Positions 10,351-20,995 of a stretch of DNA of 64,000 nt are shown here, piece by piece. Made by a program: the position numbers and the translations under genes. The DNA lies in the NCBI RefSeq assembly GCF_030247195.1, contig NC_080672.1, positions 402,273,037 through 402,337,036 of the forward strand. Direction: 5' to 3'. The notes under the pieces are model-generated. The model saw only the letters and a list, made by a program, of their open reading frames with translations, was not told where the DNA came from and ran no database searches. The stretch is from Topomyia yanbarensis (Eukaryota; Arthropoda; Insecta; Diptera; Culicidae). Each line of letters begins with the position of its first letter. The first letter of the stretch is position 1.

Positions 10351-11335
10351 ACACTCAAGTGTTTTTTTACACGGTTTTTTTTGCGCGGTATTTTTTTACG
10401 CGGTTTTTTTAAGCGGGTTTTGAAATTAACGCGGTTTTCATTTACGCGGATTTTGAAATTTACGCGGCTTTCATTTACGCGGATTTTGAAATTTACGCGG
10501 TTTTCATTTACGCGGATTTTGGAATTTACGCGGTATCCATCAACGAGGTTCCCTTCAACGCGAATTCCTAAATTTAAGTGGTCTTCATTTACGCGGATTT
10601 TGAAATTTACGCGGTTTTCATTTACGCGGATTTTGAAATTTACGCGGTTTTCATTTATGCGGATTTTGAAATTTACGCGGTTTTCATTTACGCGGATTTT
10701 GAAATTTACGCGGTTTTCATTTACGCGGATTTTGGAATTTACGCGGTATCCATCAACAAGGTTCCCTTCAACGCGCATTCCTAAATTTAAGTGGTCTTCA
10801 TTTACGCGGATTTTGAAATTTACGCGGTTTTCATTTACGCGGATTTTGAAATTTACGCGGTTTTCATTTACGCGGATTTTGAAATTTACGCGGTTTTCAT
10901 TTACGCGGATTTTGGAATTTACGCGGTATCCATCAACGAGGTTCCCTTCAACGCGAATTCCTAAATTTAAGTGGTCTTCATTTACGCGGATTTTGAAATT
11001 TACGCGGTTTTCATTTACGCGGATTTTGAAATTTACGCGGTTTTCATTTATGCGGATTTTGAAATTTACGCGGTTTTCATTTACGCGGATTTTGAAATTT
11101 ACGCGGTTTTCATTTACGCGGATTTTGGAATTTACGCGGTATCCATCAACAAGGTTCCCTTCAACGCGCATTCCTAAATTTAAGTGGTCTTCATTTACGC
11201 GGATTTTGAAATTTACGCGGTTTTCATTTACGCGGATTTTGAAATTTACGCGGTTTTCATTTACGCGGATTTTGAAATTTACGCGGTTTTCATTTACGCG
11301 GCGTGTATCCCCCGCGTAAAAAAAAACCTGAGTGT
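10351..11335. mobile_element. Inverted-repeat element with 33-bp satellite core
   Basis: The ends are inverted: ACACTCAAGTGTTTTTTTAC at the left and GTAAAAAAAAACCTGAGTGT at the right. Between them lies an array of a 33-bp unit (TTCATTTACGCGG then ATTTTGAAATTTACGCGGTT). Higher-order blocks carry a 48-bp spacer containing CGGTATCCATCAAC, starting at 10531, 10744, 10924 and 11137, so the spacings are 213, 180 and 213 bp. Thus a 393-bp composite (five-unit plus four-unit block) is present almost twice. Since 33, 48, 180 and 213 are all multiples of three, frames stay open on both strands (332 codons plus, 274 codons minus); these are artefacts of the period. A short relative without the expansion lies at 61125-61271. 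Confidence 0.85.
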
Positions 11336-11339
11336 ATTC

Positions 11340-11780
11340 GGGTTACGTTCAGCATCTGTGTGCATCTAGAATGTACTATACCGATAGGACATGGTACGCA
11401 CACAAGCGTCTCGTTCAGCAATCAGCTGACCGATTTTTGTACTACGTGTTTCATTTATTTTGAAAAATAAAAAGGTTGCAAATTTCCCAAACGAATCAAA
11501 ATTCCATGAAGAGAATCTACTCATCTGCATGTGCTAACATGCTTACATACATCGATCCAATCTCTAAGCAGTCTGAGAAAAGACACTTAGGTTACAAACG
11601 ATTTTATCTTGCGCGCAAATGCAATGCTTTGACCTTGAAGATGAAATAAAAAAGAAGAAGCAGAAACGACGGTAGCCATCTTAGCTACCATCTTGTGACT
11701 CTATTCAACATGTCCTTAAGTAGGAGCATTTGAGCTGACCGAGATTACTTTTGGTATGCATGATTAGTAGAAAAGCAAGC
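11340..11780. other. No gene recognised
   Basis: Non-coding flank with a short AGAAGAAGCAG run near 11655 and no repeat match seen. Confidence 0.45.
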
Positions 11781-11784
11781 TAAT

Positions 11785-11815
11785 ATTCTATTCTATTCTA
11801 TTCTATTCTATTCTA
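11785..11815. repeat. (ATTCT)n microsatellite
   Basis: About six tandem copies of the pentanucleotide ATTCT, just upstream of the truncated retrotransposon. Confidence 0.95.
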
Positions 11816-11850
11816 ACAAACTAATATACGTGCACAAAATTAAATGAATG

Positions 11851-12856
11851 CGGAGAGTAGTCTGTGCGCTGTGCTGTGCGAGGGCTATCACGACATCGAG
11901 CACGTTGTCTGGGTATGCGCCTTCGGGCCCGAGGTAGACCACCCAATGTCCCAGTCCGAGATATGCTGGCAAATCGTGATTTCCCCTATATGTCCCTTAT
12001 TTATACTTTCATAAAAACGATAAATATCCCAATTTAACCCCACTCTTTTTATTTCTCGTTTTTTAAAGTTTTCTCCTGCCTTGTGGAACCGATCAGCTCC
12101 AGACTGCCACTATGTAACCGCCGTCGCCCTTACCACTACGGAAACTGAAGCGAGAGCGACTCGATGTCCGATGACTTTCGAAGGATTCCCCGCGGGTCCG
12201 AAGAATACCATCCGCCAATCCGACCTACTAGACTGAGGCGCTAATTTGTTTCGCTGATCTCCCGTTTGCCCGAAAGTTGCAAGTTTTGCTCTTCTCTCCC
12301 GGTCACCATCTACGCTTTCTCTCCCCTGTCCTTGATACAACTGCTTCTACACCGATTTTGGAAATAAGCCCCCTCTGAATATCTTGACCAAGCATAAGTC
12401 TCCGGTAAAAAAGTTTAAATTTGTATTCCGTATTCCTAGTTTTAAGATTGTTGTAATTTTACCTCATTGTTAAAATTATTGTCCCCCATCTTGTAAATAG
12501 AATTGTATCCCTAATTTTAAAACACCTGTGAAATTTTTCATAAATATTTGTTCCCTCTTTTGTGTATCAAACTATATTGTTAGTTTTAAGATAACTGTAA
12601 ATATTTCCTAAAAAACTATTACTATTGAATTCCTTGTTTTAAAATTTTTCTTAAAAAAAATCTTTTCCCCTTCTCTTGTATATAGAATCTTATTTCTAGT
12701 CTTAAGATAACTGTAAAATTATTCTCTTTTAAAACAAATATTTCAACATTGTAACCTCCTAGTTTTAAAATATCCAAAATGTAAAAACAAAAGAATTTGG
12801 CACCGCCAAGCTAACGCATTTGTGCCTATCAAATAAACGAAATGAATAAAAAAAAA
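11851..12856 (+). mobile_element. 5'-truncated non-LTR retrotransposon, copy 1
   Basis: Matches the copy at 56288-57399 throughout: the end of the reverse transcriptase ORF (YHDIEHVVWVC in this copy), the 3' UTR, and the 3' tail AAATAAACGAAATGAATAAA plus A-run. About 38 bp present in copy 2 (after GTATGCGCC, up to CTTCGGGGCC) is missing here, which shifts the frame. The 3' UTR itself holds degenerate tandem units of about 70-80 bp with TAGTTTTAAGATAACTGTAA. Only the last few dozen codons of ORF2 remain, so it is dead on arrival. An approximate flanking match (ACAAAATTAA / CCAAATTAAT) is too weak to call as a target duplication. Clade is uncertain; LOA- or I-like is possible. Confidence 0.8.
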
Positions 12857-12948
12857 CCAAATTAATAAAGTATAAGAAAAAACAAATCTAGATAAACATG
12901 TGAAAAGGGCATAACGCAAATGAGAGTCTCTCTGTGTTTACTAATGCG

Positions 12949-13469
12949 TTACAATAAATTACGCACTTTTCCATCATATATACCAGTTCTGCATTCCTTT
13001 CCTGCCTCTGCTGCCAAAATACCCTGACGTATCGAAAATGAAAAGTGGACCAAATTAAACGTATCGCCCCGCACCAACTCGTATCTCCCATCCACAGATA
13101 AACTTACGACTAGCGCATGACAATTGTACATTAGTACTAGAAAAACTATAATCATTACTACAAACACTGGCACTAATAGGCATCAATTTTTACATTTCTT
13201 TAAGGTTCAACTAAGAGACCCCTGAAAAGTGGTCATACTTGAAAAGGAAAAAAAGCAGCCTTTCGTCTGTTGGCAAAATCCTCCTGAAAATGAATCAGTA
13301 GTACTCTACCATTGTCCTGAATACATTTACTGAAAATTGTACAAAGCTTATTCGCTTCACAATAAGTTGCCTCTGGGTGCGCAGAACAGTCTCGGTTAAC
13401 ATCAAATAAATTCGTGTCAGCGCATAAAGAGGAACAGTTCCTAAAGCTGACAATGCAACTTAACCGCAC
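12949..13469 (-). other. Candidate exons, unrecognised (Cys-rich and hydrophobic ORFs)
   Basis: On the minus strand an open frame at 13469-13233 is Cys-rich (CSSLCADTNLF, then CSAHPEATYCEANKLCTIF and KCIQ). Downstream, a second frame at 13173-12949 begins with a strongly hydrophobic run (VFVVMIIVFLVLMYNCHALV) like a signal peptide, followed by GTAAGT, a splice-donor consensus, at about 13108-13103. A pyrimidine-rich CATTTTCAG acceptor-like site lies within the first frame. No family is recognised. The first frame has no ATG start (it opens at GTG), and frames of this length also arise by chance. Confidence 0.2.
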
Positions 13470-13474
13470 GAAAG

Positions 13475-13925
13475 TGATCTTTACACAGGTACATCACGTG
13501 CGTAATTGTGTGAAAAATGTAAATTCTCAATTCAAAAAGAAGTTTCCAAAATGATTTGACTGTTGTATCATCATTTAATGATCTTTTGATTGTAACGAGA
13601 TCTTAAAAAATAGCCCAGTAGATAAAAATACTGGAAAAAGAGACATTAGAAAAACGCAGTATTTTAAGGTTCCAAGTGCACAACTTTCCGTGATGAAAAA
13701 TCTGTCATCTGTCCAGAGTTCCAAAGTAAATCAGGATTAGCAATCTTTTAGCTAGTGGATGTGTATTCTATGCAAAAACATAATTTCTTCTTCACGATTA
13801 AGAATTGTCTAAGAGAACCCTACTAAAATAAAACAACTCATGTTTGATTTACAAGATCTGAAACAAAAAGCAGCAACAGAAACAAGTAGTTCGCCTTTGA
13901 TCTTACTCGGAGACGTCTTACTACA
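13475..13925. other. No gene recognised
   Basis: AT-rich; nothing recognised. Confidence 0.45.
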
Positions 13926-13929
13926 TATT

Positions 13930-14860
13930 TGCATTTGAATGAATTTTTCTTAGACAGACATGAAATGCGAACCCGAAAAGAGAAAAGCTTGCGAACGAAC
14001 GCAACGAAATGCGACTCGCAATGTGTCTCGTCTCGCTGTCGCCCGAACACTTTCCCAAATACATATATATTTATTAAAAGCTTGTCCCTATTATCATCCT
14101 CTCTATCTTAAGGTTCAGTTTGTCGTCATCGCTCAACACCTCGTTTTCGGGGGGTGAAGTCGATGATGATGGTGTGCGATACGCCAGCAGCACCAGGCAG
14201 GCAAGCAAGGAAAATAGTGCAAATCTCTCCCGGGCTACTAGGATCAACAACGGTGACGCCGACTATGTTTGGTTGGAGTGGTGGAGGATACTCACAAGTC
14301 AGTGCACTACTGGACGCGCGCGTAGTCCACCTTCGAAATAAGATTTATGAAGCGCCGGAAAAGAATGGAGATAGCAAACTTTTCAGACGCACCCCGTGGC
14401 GATTGTTATTAGTCACGAAATGTGAGACGGATACAAGCTAGGAGTAGCAGAATAGCAGAGTACCGAAAAAAAAGAAACACCAATCCAAGCCCGGAGCAGC
14501 CATTCCGACGAGTAAGGTTCCTTTAACCATAGCAACATGGGAATGAAAAACATATTTTGTCAGGTTCATGTTAACAGTGGCGCGGCGCGGCATGAGCCTT
14601 TTCCTTCCGTTTCGCGTGCAACCTGAGCCGGCATCAACTCCACCACGTAGGAAAGTTGTAGCTACTAAGAAAATGGGGGAGCAATTTCCACGGCGACGAA
14701 CGGATTGCCGCGAGCGAAGCTCGCAAGAGCTTTACGGTGCAAACAAGAAACGAGTTTATCTTGTGTTAAGGCAGAACACAGCCTGCGAATCGGTCATGTT
14801 TAAAGAGATGAACGACGATTTTAATTTAGGGGAACGTTCAAAAATGTCAATCATGAGGTA
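13930..14860 (+). other. GC-richer block, possible exon or regulatory DNA
   Basis: Higher GC and CpG than its flanks, with overlapping plus-strand frames (95 codons at 14154-14441, 97 codons at 14568-14861). Neither has a domain, a low-complexity bias or a convincing Kozak context. It could be a UTR, a conserved non-coding segment or an old insertion. Listed because its composition differs from the surrounding DNA. Confidence 0.25.
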
Positions 14861-14861
14861 G

Positions 14862-16329
14862 AGTTTTTAGGCCAATGGGTCTGGCTGCTAGAGTGCAACT
14901 GATTTTATTCAATCAATAACGGTCATGCTTCAAGAGAAAAATACACAAATTAAAAATAAATCTAAAGTTATGGATTGAATTGATTGCTTGAAAATTGTTT
15001 TAGTTTGTTTAAAATTTTATTTTAAAAGATGACCAAATCGAACCAAAGCAACGAGCCACCGTTCGAAGCTTCGAAATGTCTACTTATCTAATGTTCGGTG
15101 TCAGCTGTTAGAACAAAATCCGGGCAGAAAAAGTAAAAAGCTTTGCCCAACTATCATCTGTACAGACTGGTAGGATTTTAAATCGGTTGGAAAAAGATGG
15201 AACTATGAAAACGTTACGTAGCGGGTTATCAGTAAAGGCTACCCTAGAACAACAACTGTTTGGTGTTAAGTTTAAATTTATTAATTTATTACTTTATTGT
15301 CACACTCAGACCCATAGTGTAGCTTTTATTAAAATGAGTTTTAAATTTATAATTTCAACAAAAAAATCAGTAACCAGGCGCGCAACAGAAACAAACAAAT
15401 AGAAAATTTAGATATTTTCGCAAAAAGATCACAGACAAACAAGACAGAAAATAATAATTCCCTGAGGAAGACAAACATGAATTGTCGAAACGTAGAAGAG
15501 AAGGTAAAAATCTGTCCTCGATATTTTATAAACTGCATGTCGAGCAATCTTATACATAAAAATCCGACGGTATATACACAAGGAATTAACGACTCTGTAC
15601 AATGACTATGTCAACAAGTTTTGGCGCAGATCTGACACAAGCTTCAGACTCACGATATAGAAAATAGCCTTACAGTGAGCTACACCCGTTAATTGTAAAC
15701 TGCAAAACTATTTTTCAGTCCCTGAAGAAATTTACACCCAACGGCATCACGTATAGGCAATTTAATCAAATTTCAGATTAAAAAACTCCTAATTTTCAAA
15801 GAATTGAAAACATTTTAAAAATGCTCTAAAGGGGTAATAAGATTGAAAATTAATTTACAAAGCGAACAAAAAATCTAGAATAATGGTAGTTTACTTTTAA
15901 ATTAAAAAGTGTATATTTAAGATAAATGTACACAATTTAAAAAAAAAATAGACTCTAATAAAGTTATAAAAAGTAGGTGCATTAGTACCTTAATTTACGA
16001 ACCACAGAATACCTTCCAAGAAATCCTTGGAATGAACGTCTCAAGATCAACAATCGTGTAATCAGTTAGCTTTCATATACTACTTGAGTTTGATGACGTC
16101 TCGTTCAATATAATATAAAGTTCAACGCATGTCACAGGTCAAACAAGAACGTCCTTAAGCCTAGGTCCCAAGGTTTGCAAGTAGATGACGAAAATCGATG
16201 TGCGACGCCATTATGAAATCTGCGATGGACACTTCTGGTTCGCGATAGCCCTAACTCTATGCGCATTTTTGGAACGAGATTGACAAGTCAATAATATAAA
16301 TCGTATAATAATATAATATACGTATAGTC
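14862..16329. other. No gene; contains hairpin motif at 15461
   Basis: AT-rich. Apart from the CTGAGGA...GAAAC hairpin (15461-15495), nothing is recognised. Confidence 0.45.
15461..15495 (+). other. Hammerhead-core-like hairpin motif (site 1)
   Basis: CCTGAGGAAGAC...TTGTCGAAACG: CTGAGGA, one unpaired A, then a 5-bp stem GACAA/TTGTC closing a 7-base loop, then GAAAC. It has both conserved boxes of a hammerhead core (CUGANGA and GAAA) flanking a stem, but with one extra base at the first junction, and I see no partner strands for stems I and III. Confidence 0.35.
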
Positions 16330-16637
16330 ACAGGTATATTTACGGGACATTGTCCTGCCAAGCATCATCTGAAAAAAATGGCAAATGTCAAGATGACATT
16401 TGTCGATTTTGTAACTACGAGCCCGAGAGCTCGAAACATATTCTCTGCCAGTGTGCAGTACTATTTCTTCGAAGTGAGCGATACTTCGGAAGGCATCTTA
16501 TGATGCCTCACGAGATGTGGCATACCTGTCCCAAATGGATCATCAGCTACATTAATAATGTACTACCTGGTTGGGACGACACATGTGGACAAACAAACAA
16601 CTCGCTTCCAACTACATTGGATTCGGGCGATTTGTAA
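16330..16637 (+). pseudogene. C-terminus of a non-LTR reverse transcriptase (RNase H tail)
   Basis: One frame reads TGHCPAKHHLKKM, the conserved stretch after the RNase H domain in I-clade-like elements. After a frameshift near 16380 a second frame carries the Cys/His block CRFCNYEPESSKHILCQC and continues to LPGWDD before a stop at 16637. The paired C-x2-C and H-x3-C-x-C layout is the usual C-terminal zinc-finger-like motif of such ORF2 proteins. The frameshift and lack of upstream RT show a dead fragment. It may come from the same family as the RNase H fossil at 33.9-34.3 kb, which ends just before this region; that link is an inference. Confidence 0.75.
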
Positions 16638-16869
16638 CATGTAGAGCAAACAGAGACAGCCACAAAAGATAACCTGAATAGTGGTCGCAGTGGCAAAGTT
16701 CCCCCTAACAAAAAAAGAGCAGCGTTCTGAATGCGCTACAGCAGTAAAAAAGCATTTGCATGGCATAGCAGTAATGTAGCCGAATATAGTGCCAAAAGTG
16801 TTTTTAAGTAGCATTTAAAACGGCTTTAATGCTTATCAGATAGCCGTAAAGACGCATTTAGCATGCTTA

Positions 16870-17950
16870 TTGGGAACCTGGGCAGCCATCGGTTTCCGTC
16901 ATCTACTCATCAACCCCTTTTTAAAAAATACCCATTTTGTTGAGATTAAGGGGAGCGTCTGGTGTAAAGTGCTCAAAACGAAAGTTTTTTTGAGTTACGA
17001 TTTTGAAGGCAAGATAACAATAGATCTTTTGTGTAATGTTAGGATTGCTTTATACATTCATTGTGTACGGAAAAAATATTTTCAGTCACGCAGAGCCACA
17101 CATACCAGCGTTCCAAGAGTAGGCGTCCAACAATTTCCAAGCCGAGGAGCGCCACGGTGAACACGATAACTCTCGATAAAATTGTCTGATGTGGGAAATG
17201 AAATAAGTTTTGTAAAGCTTAGACTAGTAGTTACTCGATGAACCACAAAAAAAAAAATAGAAAAAAGTTCGAGTTTCGGAAAAAGGCTTCATTTGCCCAT
17301 TTTTATTCAAAATAATAAGGAGAATTTTTTATTTAGTTTTCTGTGGTTCATGAGCATCCTCATAAAAAAATTAAGTCAATTCGTTGATTAGTTTTTGAGT
17401 TATCGTTATTCGCCAATTTGAAAAAAAAAAAAAAATGAAAAACGCTATTAAAGGGTGTCCCACATCAAATTGCATCACGGAAAAAACGCTGTAGAAAATG
17501 ACCCGTTGGGTATTTCACTGTATTTTTATCGCTGTCACTTTTTCGAAATTTGTTGCCGATAGATTGAAATCTATGTGGGTTATAGCAAATACGCGCGTGG
17601 AATGCATGGCTATTTAAAACAAAAGAAGTTCAGCGAGGCCACCAAGATGTCGGGAGACCTTTGTAGAGGTTCAATAATCCTAACAATTAAGCGGATGAAA
17701 AAAGTCGATTATTTTTGCTCTCTTCACCAGACGCCCCCCTTAAGGAAAATTTAATTTAGCCATCTTGGATTTTGAAACGGCTTCAGACACCGATTTCCAT
17801 CATCTACTCACCAACCTCATTGAGCAAATACCCATTTTGTAAGATTATTTAGAATTTTACTTAGCCGGAAGCCATCTTTGATTCTGAAATGGCTTCAGAC
17901 ATCGATTTCTGTCATCTACTTGTCAACCCCATCCTAGAACTACCCAACTA
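16870..17950 (-). repeat. ~115-bp tandem repeat, interrupted by an insertion
   Basis: Units containing GCCATCTTGGATTTTGAAAC, GGCTTCAGACACCGATTTCC and GTCATCTACTC..CAACC appear at 16880-16945 and 17745-17950. On the minus strand they match the array at 52660-53405. The two halves are one array split by the TTAA-flanked element at 16950-17739. Confidence 0.7.
16950..17739. mobile_element. 790-bp TTAA-flanked non-autonomous element
   Basis: Terminal inverted repeats GGGGAGCGTCTGGTG and CACCAGACGCCCCCC are flanked on both sides by TTAA (16946-16949 and 17740-17743), the target duplication of piggyBac-type transposons. The element sits inside the tandem repeat. Removing it and one TTAA gives GAGATTAAGGAAAATTTAAT, which corresponds to AAGATTATTTAGAATTTTAC in the adjacent unit. 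There is no transposase frame. The G-rich terminus is unlike the usual CCC start of piggyBac, so the superfamily rests on TTAA alone. Confidence 0.72.
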
Positions 17951-18370
17951 TTTTTTATGAACATGGCCCATAAAAAGGGTTTGTTATTTCAAATTTATTT
18001 TGTAAAAAATACGTAAATCTAATTTTTTGTGAAAGAGTCCATATATAGAGGTCGCAGTGTATTAAATTTTCTAGCTGCTTATAGAAAGATTTTTTTTTTG
18101 AGTTTTGGAAATAGTTTAAAAAGCGTAGAAATTTTTTTTAGGAGTTTTTAATTCAAAATCAATAAAGAGTTTGATTAATCCATCAAGAAAGGACGATAAC
18201 AAAGTTATACAAATAATTTTAACACAACCAGATGAAATATTATTATTTTTATTATTTATGTACCTTTAACTATTATTTTAATTTAAGAATCATGGCTTCG
18301 CGATGGCTAATGCCGATTGAGCTCAGTTAGTATTGTGAATAAAAAAAAGAGTTTGATTAAATTTTAAAAA
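17951..18370. other. No gene recognised
   Basis: AT-rich flank; no features seen. Confidence 0.45.
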
Positions 18371-18372
18371 AC

Positions 18373-18457
18373 TATACTACCCATGATCACAAACCAGTCC
18401 CATGAAGATAGGAAATCCCATAAAAAACAGGACAAATGTGCGATCGTGGGTAGTATA
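18373..18457. mobile_element. 85-bp MITE, copy 2
   Basis: TATACTACCCATGATCACA at the left and TGCGATCGTGGGTAGTATA at the right are near-perfect inverted repeats; the interior matches copy 1 at 6868-6954. TA flanks. Confidence 0.78.
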
Positions 18458-18459
18458 AA

Positions 18460-19020
18460 TGGGTTTACAAAGTTATAATATGCATTAGGGATAAGGCCTC
18501 AATACAATTTTTAAAAAGTCGAGTTTCTTAAAACTGCCCTTAAACTTTCCAAAATAAGTTTTCTGGTCTGTAACTATCTATCGGTTCGCCCAGTTGCTAT
18601 ACAAAATGCGAAATACTCTTGAAGGATGCAAAAAAACCAAAGCACCAAAAACATTCATACACCTATCATTCACCGCGAGACACAAACCAAAAGGTGGCGT
18701 GTTGTTTTCTCAGCATTCTCATGATATGATAGTTGAACAAATTGTAATGTTTTACACATCAAAAACAGCTAAATCAATGCTTGGTGCATAAAATACCAGG
18801 ATGAATATGTTGAAACAAGCTATTACGATACAATTGCACACGTCATGCCTGGTTATGGCATCACGCACGGGGAATGGGTTAAAGATATTAAGATTATTTA
18901 AAATACTATTCTTTTAAAATATTTTTACAAATTTCTCAAAATTAGATAAACTTTGACTGGTCGTTATGGAACCTAGAGTAAATTTCGACAATGCTGTCAC
19001 AAACGGATTGCGTCGATTGT
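18460..19020. other. No gene recognised
   Basis: Short frames only (65-80 codons) without domains. A local imperfect palindrome (CATGCCTGGTTATGGCATCA, near 18845) is the sole structure noticed. Confidence 0.45.
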
Positions 19021-19028
19021 TTGTTAGC

Positions 19029-19063
19029 CCTGAAGAAAACCCAAACCAGGAGTCGAAACATTG
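19029..19063 (+). other. Hammerhead-core-like motif (site 2, degenerate stem)
   Basis: CCTGAAGAAAACCC..AGGAGTCGAAACATTGG holds both boxes (CTGAAGA and GAAAC) 16-18 bases apart, but the stem between them is poorly paired here. It lies just upstream of the purine-rich array. Confidence 0.3.
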
Positions 19064-20235
19064 GCAACGATAACATACAAACGACGCAATTTGTTTGTGA
19101 CTGCATTGCAGAAACATACCTTTTCGGAAGACTTCAGAAAATTTCAGCGCTTTCAAAAGATCTCAGAGGAAGGTTTCAGAGTTTAAGAAAATTTCAGATG
19201 ATTTAATGAGGTCCTAAAAGATACCAAAAATTCGAAAACTTTCTGCAAAATTTCTGCACATTTGTCGAAAAAATCAGTTTGTTTCTTTTTTTGCAAGAAA
19301 TTATTTACTTTATTTTGTATTTACACAATTCTCAACAGCGCATATTTATCTTAGTCGCTAATAACAAATGTTTGTGAACTTATCAAAGCGCTTTCTAAAA
19401 ATATTTCTGTGATTTCATCGCAAGAGTCAAAATATTTTTAAAAAAATCAAAAGTGTACAGCCAAACTTCTGAAGATCATGAAAATTGAAAATTCCAAAAG
19501 ATCTCAGTAGATTTCACAGGCTTCCCGAAAATTGATTTCAAAATTGCTAAACTTTGAAAGATCTCAGACGATTAGAGATGATTTTAGGAATCCTCGGCGG
19601 ATTGTAGAGGATTTGCGAAAATTTGGGAAGATTTAGAAAAATTTAGAACGACTTCAAAAAATTTCAGAAGATTTTCGAAGATTATAGAAGATTTGAGAAT
19701 ATTTCAGAAAATGGTAGAGGCTCACGAAATATTTTAGAGAATTTTAATTAATTTCGAAGATTTTAGAAAATTTCAAGACACTACACAAAAACACAAAAGA
19801 TTTTAGAAAGCTTTGAGGATCTCTCAATAGAAACATTAAGCCGATTACAGAAATTTTCATAAATTTTCAGAAGATTACCGAACATTTAAAAAAAATTTAG
19901 TGAATTTCAAAAGATGATACAATATATGAGAATATTTCAGAAAAGTTCATTAAATTCCAGATTGATTCAGAAGGAGTTAGAAGATATTAGAAAATTTAAG
20001 AGGATTAAGAAGATTTAAAAAGATTTCAGATGATTTAAGGAGACTACAGATGAATTCAGAAGAGCCAAGAAGATTACAGAAGATTAGACGATAGTTTCGA
20101 AGATTTAAAAAGAATTCCGAAGGTGTCAGAAGATCCGAACTGATTTTGGAAGATTCCAGAGGATTTCAGAAGATTTCAGAAAGTTACAGAATATTTTGGA
20201 TGATTTGAGAAAATTTCAGAAGATTCAATAACATT

Positions 20236-20391
20236 TTTTTTATTTCGATTATAGAGGTTTCAACCTTAAGGTCATTCGCCTCTTCGGGTTAGAAAAATCT
20301 CTTATGAATTTTTTTAACCCTATGTGCGAGGTCGGGACTCGAACCCGACAAGGCAAGGCAAACGATTTACCAACTACGCTACGCCCACCCC
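20236..20391 (-). mobile_element. Feilai-type tRNA-derived SINE, copy 1
   Basis: Read on the minus strand: a tRNA-like head GGGCGTAGCGTAGTTGGTAA (A box), B box GGTTCGAGTCCCGA, then CGCACATAGGGTTA, TTTTTCTAACCCGAAGAGGC, and an A-rich tail after CCTCTATAATCGAAAT. This is the layout of Feilai SINEs of Aedes. It has a perfect 13-bp target duplication ATTCAATAACATT at 20223-20235 and 20392-20404, so it inserted into the satellite array. It is a SINE, not a tRNA gene: the 3' half of the cloverleaf does not close. Confidence 0.93.
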
Positions 20392-20854
20392 ATTCAATAA
20401 CATTCTAGAAGACTACAGATTATTTAAATAGATTTCAGAGGATTCTAGAAGATTTCTTGAGACTTTAGAAGGGTTTGAAATTTGATTTCAGATGATTTGA
20501 GAAGAATTTGGAAAATTTGAAAGGAAAATTTCAGAAGAAATCAGAAGATTTCAGATGATTTAAGCAAATTTGAGAAGATTGGAAAAGACTTCAGAAGATT
20601 TAAAAAGATTCAAGAAGATTAAAAAAAATTGAGTAAATTTAATCAAATTTCAGAAAATTTAAGAAGATTACAGATTTTACAAAACTTCAGAAGATTACAG
20701 AAGATTTATAATGATTTCAGAAGAATTCAGAGGATCTCAGAAAAATTCAGAAGGTTCAAGAATATTTCAGCCGATCTTAAAAAAATCGGAAGATTCATGA
20801 AGATTATAGAAGATTTAGGATTTTAAAAGATATCAGAAGATTTAAGAATTAAAG

Positions 20855-20995
20855 TCATGGGTGCGTTTCGACTTCGTCGCATCAGAAACCGAAATTAACT
20901 TTTTGTCGGAATAGATTAGTCGGCGCTTAGACTTGATGCTAAATCCCTAAAACTAAAGCGACTGATCAAACGTGATGTCCCGTCCGAAAAGAGAT
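20855..20995 (-). repeat. Interspersed repeat with hammerhead-like core (copy in satellite)
   Basis: On the minus strand it ends with CTGATGCGACGAAGTCGAAACGC (20885-20863): box 1 CTGATG(C), a 3-bp stem GAC/GTC with GAA loop, then GAAAC. Upstream are CCGAC..AGTTAATTTCGG, which can pair as a second hairpin, then AAGCGCCGACTAATC. Related copies: 23175-23262 (keeps CTGATGA) and 7205-7345 (other part). Confidence 0.55.

Noticed and set aside
10321..11319. 332-codon plus frame and 274-codon minus frame as a repetitive protein gene
   Set aside because: Both strands are open because every repeat length there is a multiple of three; the frame also runs over the inverted ends of a mobile element.
20236..20391. 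tRNA gene on the minus strand
   Set aside because: A and B boxes are present, but the cloverleaf does not close and the SINE body, tail and 13-bp target duplication are seen.
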